Program-made: the position numbers and the translations under genes
Source: Unio delphinus
Lineage: Eukaryota > Mollusca > Bivalvia > Unionida > Unionidae
Length of the DNA stretch: 64,000 nucleotides
Direction: 5' to 3'
NCBI GenBank assembly: GCA_029339505.1
Contig: JAQISU010000179.1
Location: forward strand, 14,408,001 to 14,472,000
The notes under the pieces: generated by a model
Database searches by the model: none
What the model was told of the DNA's origin: nothing
Seen by the model: the letters and a program-made list of their open reading frames with translations, nothing else
In this document: piece by piece, positions 54,801 through 62,352 of the stretch
Position numbering within the stretch: position 1 is the stretch's first letter
Layout: each line of letters opens with the position of its first letter

Positions 54801-57800
54801 GATCAAAAAGTGTTAACCACATACAGGAATTCTTATCTTTTCAAAACTGAAGGCATGACTCAAGCAGCCAACTTGATTGACTGAACAAAAACTATTACAG
54901 TAATAAATGTAACTAACCTTTCTATGCAAAGCTCCCCTACGACAGTAGTCAAAAGCTCTTGGTTTGTCCTTCATTTCTTCTGTAAGTTTCTCAAGTTCTT
55001 CATGTAAGATCTGACATTTTTAAACAACACTCAAGTCAACATCACATGTACAGAAGATATTGAGAATTTGGAAAAATAGAAATAGACAGGAAGTTTGTGA
55101 GGATATGATACAGACCCAACATTTTGTAAATCAATAAAACTTAGCAAGAAAAAGTATCTCTGCAAATGCTGATAATCAATAATAAAGCATTAAATGCATA
55201 AATATACAAATTTTTAGTTATCATGTACGAATATTATATTCTAATGAGCAGATAATTTACTAATTTATTAAAATTTCAAGTTTGTACCAAAATATATTTT
55301 AAGAAATGAATAATTAGGAACCTCTAATTCCAAACATTTAAACTCCATAATTTTAAATATGATTCCAATGTTTTAAATTTAACTCCATGATTTAAATTTT
55401 TACCTTCGATAGCTGTCTTGCTTTAAGATCTACTATTGTAAAGTGCTTAGAGCTTCTAAAGATTAGGCGCTATACAAAGTCCTCAATATTATTATTATTA
55501 TTTAATACGCCTTTTTTGACTGCATGAACGAACTTATAGACTTAAAAATATTTCCAATCTTAAATATTTTCAGCATTTTTTGTTTTCAAATTTCAATTTG
55601 TTTGTTTTTGTTTTTTGTATTCATATCATTATAGATGTTGTAAAGTTGTGACATCACACAGTATTATGACAGTGACACTGCAATGTGACATTGCACAGCA
55701 TAACAGTGACACTGCAATGTGACATTGCACAGCATAACAGTGACACTGCAACATGACATTGCACAGCATAACAGTGACACTGCAATGTGACATTGCACAG
55801 CATAACAGTGACACTGCAATGTGACATTGCACAGCATAACAGTGACACTGCAATGTGACATTGCACAGCATAACAGTGACACTACTATGATATATCACAC
55901 TGCATTGGTACATAGTGTGGAGAGTAATTTTATGACATGCTAACAGAGGTGGAGTGCGATGAATTCCATAATGGCATAAAAATGAACTGTTGGACCAATT
56001 GTAATTATTACTTTTTCAGTTTTTACTTCATGTATCTGTAGGATATTATTGATACTTGAAGAGTTATTTTAGAATTAATGGACAATCTTACACGAGTAAA
56101 ATATAGTTTTAAAAAATGTTTGTGAAAAAATGAAGTTACTAAATTCCTTACAGTATCGCTATTTTTTAGGGCAATGGAAATATTGTATGTGATTCTAAAA
56201 TTGAGATATCACATGTGCATTCATGTCATATTTCTAAGTTTCAACTGCGATCAAAGAGTTGTGAATCAAGCCAACAGTAGAAATAGTTGGTTGTATTTCG
56301 TTTCTAATCTAAAACACATCTGAACCGCTCCGGTGGCCTAGTGGTTAGAGCATCCGCCCCGGAAGTGGGAGGTCGTCGGTTCAATCCCCGGCCGAGTCAT
56401 ACCAAAGACTTACAAAAATGGTACTAACAGCTGCCTCGCTTGACGCTCAGCATAAAGAGGTTAGTGTTAGGACTGGTCGGCCTGGTGTCAGGATAATGTG
56501 ACTGGGTGAGACATCATGCTACATGTCTGCGGCATGATGTCTCAGTGCTAGACATCACTATAAACTGCCTCACTGCAGACATCGTAGCGATATGACTGAA
56601 AAATTGTTAAAGCTACGTTAAAAATCCTAATCAAACAAAAAACAAACAAAACACATCTGAGATTAATTACTATTTGGTGTTTTTTTCAAGTTGAAAAGAA
56701 TTACATGTCAGATAGAGGGCATAACCCAACTGCATAATTTGTTCCTATTAATTGTTGTTCCTCCATTGTTCAACTGTATGTTAATTTTATGGCAATTATT
56801 TCTAAATTGGAAACGGCATTGTCCCTGAAACTTTCATGCTTAATTTCAAAAAGCTTCAAATTATGTCAGCTAAAAAGTGCTATACACCTTAAAAAACTGA
56901 CAATGAAAATTAAATCTGTAAATTTTGATTTACTATTAACACACGGCTTTATCTTTTATATAAACATACAAGCTTACCATTATATAATAAGAATTCTAAG
57001 TGATAATGCAAAGTGTATAGTAAAAAAACTAAAAACATTTGGTTTAGTGTTTTATGGCACATGTAGGTTATTTTTTGCCTTGCCCATCAACACACCACTG
57101 TAGCCAACTCTGGCTGATCCTGTATTCTTTCAGCCACTGTGACTTCTATCATCAGCTTGCTTATGACATACAATCGAGTGATATAAACCTATTCTACACC
57201 TATCATCCTACAAGAGGTTAACATTAAATACTCCAGATAGAATATAAAATCCAAATTTATTCCTTACATGACTCACTCAATATTCTAAAACTAATACACT
57301 GTTCAATTATTAGTCACATACTAGCACATAGTCTCGTAGTTACAGACTGCCTCTTTTTGGAACTTTTGGAAATCAGGTAGGGCTTTTTTACATGTTTCCC
57401 ATATCAATGAGAAATGTACGGCATCACTACATGTATGCTTTGACAGTACAGCTGTTATGACATAATAATGGTGCATTCATATTTTGTACCATGATGAATT
57501 ACTTTATTTAATCTTTTGTATAACATGTAAGCAATATATGTTAACTATTTTATTTTCTCAATAATAAAACTGAGAGATGCAAATTAATAGTTCTGAAGAT
57601 GTATATAATAAGTAGAAAAATTTATGTTAGGATATGCTGAGTAAAATTGACTTATCAATAAACTAAACTTTCCACTGCACTTAGTCTTGAGGTTTGTTCT
57701 TTTAGTCCATTGTGATTTATTCAACATAGATATTATGCTAAACAAGAATTATCCTCAACAAACTTTCCTATATAATACCCCCACTGGTGGCCCCTTTCTT

Positions 57801-60800
57801 ACCTGCAAGACATCCATATTTTCTTCATTCTCAACAAGTGGTTCAATGTACTCTAAATTCTCTGGGATGGAGCTAGATATGGAGACCTTTCTGTGGGAAG
57901 CACAAATGGAAAATGAACAAATAACTTCTTAATCTCTAAAACAATTTTCTGATGGTACAGGAATAGAAAAACAATTCAAATAACTTAAAGCATATTAGCA
58001 TAATTATGTACCCTGAACATCAGGAACTCACAAAACAAATTAACCTTTTAATTTAAGCAAATTTTCAAGTATATTAACACATTGTTAGCACACTTATTAT
58101 GAGCCTCGGTGGTCAAAGTGTTCGATTCCCAGATAAATATTATGAAAGGGTTAGAGTTCATTCATCAAAAACAGTGGTTATGTCTGGATTTGCAATATAT
58201 TTTCCATTATATTTTTGCCTACAAGAAAACTTAAGGCCAGTTTGAAAACTTATGGTACTTATAAAACAAATAAAATGTATGTTTCTCTTGTCCTAAGCTT
58301 AACCAAAATGTTGTAAAGTTCATGCCACATATAAAGACCTTAATACCAACCTCAAAAGGTAAATTTACTAAAAAATTACATTTCCTTTATAATTGATTTG
58401 AAATGCATTAGGAACTTGTCATGCAAGTTTTAATTTGCATTACCTGTTAAGTTTGCAGTTTAGTTATTGTCTCATTTTTCATTATGATCTTCAAAATGTA
58501 TACTAATTCTGCAGTTATCACTTCCATTCATCATTTAATTTTCTTTTGCTCATTAGAAAAAAAAATGGAAATGCATTTAGCTAATAGAGGTTTTCTGTTT
58601 TCAAGAGTGTTAAAAGGAGAGAACTATTACTTTCAAATCTTGTCTTGTTGAAAGTGTGCTCCAAAAAATTTCAAAGTAACTAAGATGCAATAGAAAGTAT
58701 TGAATTTGTAATTAAATGAAATTTATAACCACAACTACTTTAATTATATAAATATACTTGTAAGCAAATTTAATTTTAATTTTATTTCATTTAATTTCTT
58801 TTTACAGATACAATTACTGATGCTGTCATCAAATCAATAACATTTAATTTCTCTCTGGACAATGAAATGTGACAGTTAGCAAGGATACAAAAACTGAAAA
58901 ATGTAAAAATCAGATCCACATTTATCAAGCAAAAGGGTATTTAAAAATGTAAAAATCAGATCCACATTTATCAGGCAAAAGGGTATTTAAAAATGTAAAC
59001 AGTTTGAAAATATTTGAATTTTAAAATTTATTCATGAAACACAATTGTGTTTTATTCCCTTTTAATTTATCATTCATCATTATGTGTTATTCATGTTGCA
59101 TTTGAAGTGTTTTCTAAAAATGCATTTATCATTTTGTCAATATTCTATCTGCATTGTATTTGTCTTCACTTTGGTTATATTTACATTTGTTCTTAATTAA
59201 CTCAGTATTCTGATTTTCTTCACTTTTAAAAAGTACTTGTTTCAAGGAATGCAGGTAAAACTCAATTCAGACTCAAATTTCATCCAATCAAATCGCAGAA
59301 TTTTTACATATGTTCAAGTCAAGGCTAATGTTCTGTTTTCAAAATCCATGTCTAATTGAATATGAGGAACCAAGTACTAAATTTTAAATGGCTGTATATC
59401 AACTTATGTGATGCCATATGGAGTGTAGGGAATAAAGATTATTTTCTCTTGATTCTAAACACAGCTTGGATATGCTTTACCTTTTTGTGTTTAACTCCTC
59501 TTTCTGGTCTTTTCCCATTTCCTCCATTTCTGACTCTTCTGAATCTTCAGGAGTTGGGGGAAAAACCTCATCAAACCATGTGTTCCAAATGTCTCTCACC
59601 CATTCACGCACATTATAGTCTGGTCTGAAATACAACCATGTGATGAAAACATTAATCTTTTGTAAAATCTTTTATGAGTTTCTGAATAAATTTTGATAAC
59701 TTTACAAGCTGACATTAATGACACTACTTTCATAAACAATATATACGGCAATAACCTGCTCAAAACAAACTTTACTAAACTGGCATTCCATCTGTACCAC
59801 ATTATCTTCAGGTTCCTGTAAATCACAGCATCTATTTATCTTTGATATACTAACACCTTCACAATCTGGAAACACTTTAGACCATGCAAACACTATTATC
59901 TTTAACTTGCCTAGAGCCACATTGTTAAACACTTTGAATAAATACAGAACTACAGCTAGTTCTATAATGATGTGTGCTCCAGTTAATTCCAGATCTATTA
60001 ATAACACTTCAGCACACAGACATGTTTGTAAATGTGCTTCATGTATTCAGTAAATTTCATAATTTACTTTACATTTTGTATCCAGATAACATCACTGAAA
60101 TAAAGATTTACTAATTCTACTTTATTCATAACCAAACATATATATCCATGCAAGACCACTGCCAAGGAAGAGAATGACAAAACCAATTTTATTATCACCT
60201 GAATGATAAATTCCAAATAAATCAGATTAAAGCAAATAGTTTAAATCAATGATATAGTAGTACTCGCAGTACTCACAGCACTTAGAATACTCACAAGACA
60301 GTATTCACAGAATTTATCGCATGATTTACCGTATTCACATAACTTATCACAGGACTTACAGTATTCACAGTACTCACAGCATTTAGTTTTCAGCAATTCT
60401 AGTACTCAGAGCACTTTTAGTATTCAACACACTTACAGTACTCACTGCACTTACAGTATTCAATGTACTTACAGTACTCAGCAATTCTAGTACTCACATC
60501 ACTTACAGTATTCAGCAATTCTAGCACTTAGAGCACTGTTAGTATTCACCACACTTAAGTACTCACAGCACTTATTATAGCAATCACTGTGTGTGACAGT
60601 ACTTATGATACTCACCACACTTACAGTACTCACCACACTTACAGTTCTCACAGCACTTACAGTATTCACAGTACTTATGGTAATCACCACACTTACAGTA
60701 CTCACCACACTTACAGTGCTCACAGCACTTACAGTATTCACAGTACTTATGGTAATCACAACACTTACAGTACTCACCACACTTACAGTGCTCACAACAC

Positions 60801-62182
60801 TTACAGTATTCACAGTACTTATGGTAATCACAATACTTACAGTACTCACAGCACTTACAGTACTCACAGCATCTCAAAAGTAAAATATAAGCAGAGTTTT
60901 TGAGGGAAGGGAGATTTTAAAGTCTGTCACCTTTGATGAAGAGGAGTTTACTTCAAAGTTTATCAGCAATGCAAATAATGTCCTCGAAGTATGTTTGTCT
61001 ATTTTGCTAGTCACTTACTGGCACAGTTGACCAGTTTATATAGACTTTTATGTTTGCTAAGGTACTGCTGTATAAAAATAAAAAAAACACAAAACAACAT
61101 TTTGTATGTTGCTTTATATTCCAGTAACCCTACTAAAAGACAAATAGCTGAATATACAGGTTAAAAATAGATGCTGTATTTACATCTGGGCCATCAAATT
61201 TATCTCTTAATAAACTGAATGCAGTGATTAGTAATACAAATCCATCTGTTGCGCTGAATTAAGTCAAATGAAGCTATGGAAGAAATTACATTTCTGATTA
61301 TCAGCCTGAAAAAGACAATGATGTAATCAGGAATTGACAAATGACAATTGCTTTTCCCAAGCATTAAAGTATGTAGAGTCATGTATATATGAAATAAAAA
61401 TTCACTATGATCTAACTGTATACTAGTACCTTTCTGGCTTAAATTGATTCAGATAAATGTTTTATAATGTCCCCATAATGAATGTTAATACAAATTTGTT
61501 CAAGCTCTAAATGTAAACTAAAATTTCTTGGAATGGAACTCTAAACTATTACACAAGTTAGGTTAAAAAAACATAAACCTGTAACAGGTGATCCAGTATG
61601 TGCCAAACACACCTGGATTTATGTCATAAACCAGTAACTGCTGATCTATAATGCACCATACACCAGGATATTAGTTATAAACCCGTAACTGCTGATCCAG
61701 TATGTACTACACACATTCCAGGATTTATGTCATAAACCAATAGCCACTAATCCAATATGCATATTTACATCAGCATTTATGTCATAAACCCAAAAATGCT
61801 GATCCAGTATGCACCACACACACCAGAATTTATTTCATAAACCATTAACTGCTGATCCTGTATGCACCACACAGACCAGGACTTATGTTGTTTGTTCTAC
61901 TGATGACTCCTATACACACTGCAGAGACCCATGTCTGCTGGCTCATGATGTGATAGCAGATCTGGGTCTATGTAGTTTACAGTTAGATCTGACTTATAAC
62001 TGAGTGTATATATGGTATATGTTTTGACAAGACAGGGGAAACAACTTATAACCTTCAGATATAACTGCTTACTTTAATCCTTTTCTGTTCCCATATTCTT
62101 GAAAATTCAGAATATCTGGCAAACTATGTTTCCTCCCCTCTCTAACTTGTCTGAAAAAAACAGAAAGTGAAAACCAAGGTTT

Positions 62183-62243
<61 letters not shown>

Positions 62244-62282
62244 TACCATTCTCATTATTATTACTATCATCATCATTATTGA

Positions 62283-62352
<70 letters not shown>

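Noticed and set aside
55655..55890. Regular 36-bp repeats resembling a CRISPR array
   Set aside because: Units are contiguous with no unique spacers, in a eukaryotic context.
56789..57103. 104-codon plus-strand ORF
   Set aside because: AT-rich, biased composition without a recognisable domain or conservation signal.
58090..58130. tRNA-like scrap GGTGGTCAAAGTGTTCGATTCC
   Set aside because: Too short and missing the rest of a SINE or tRNA.
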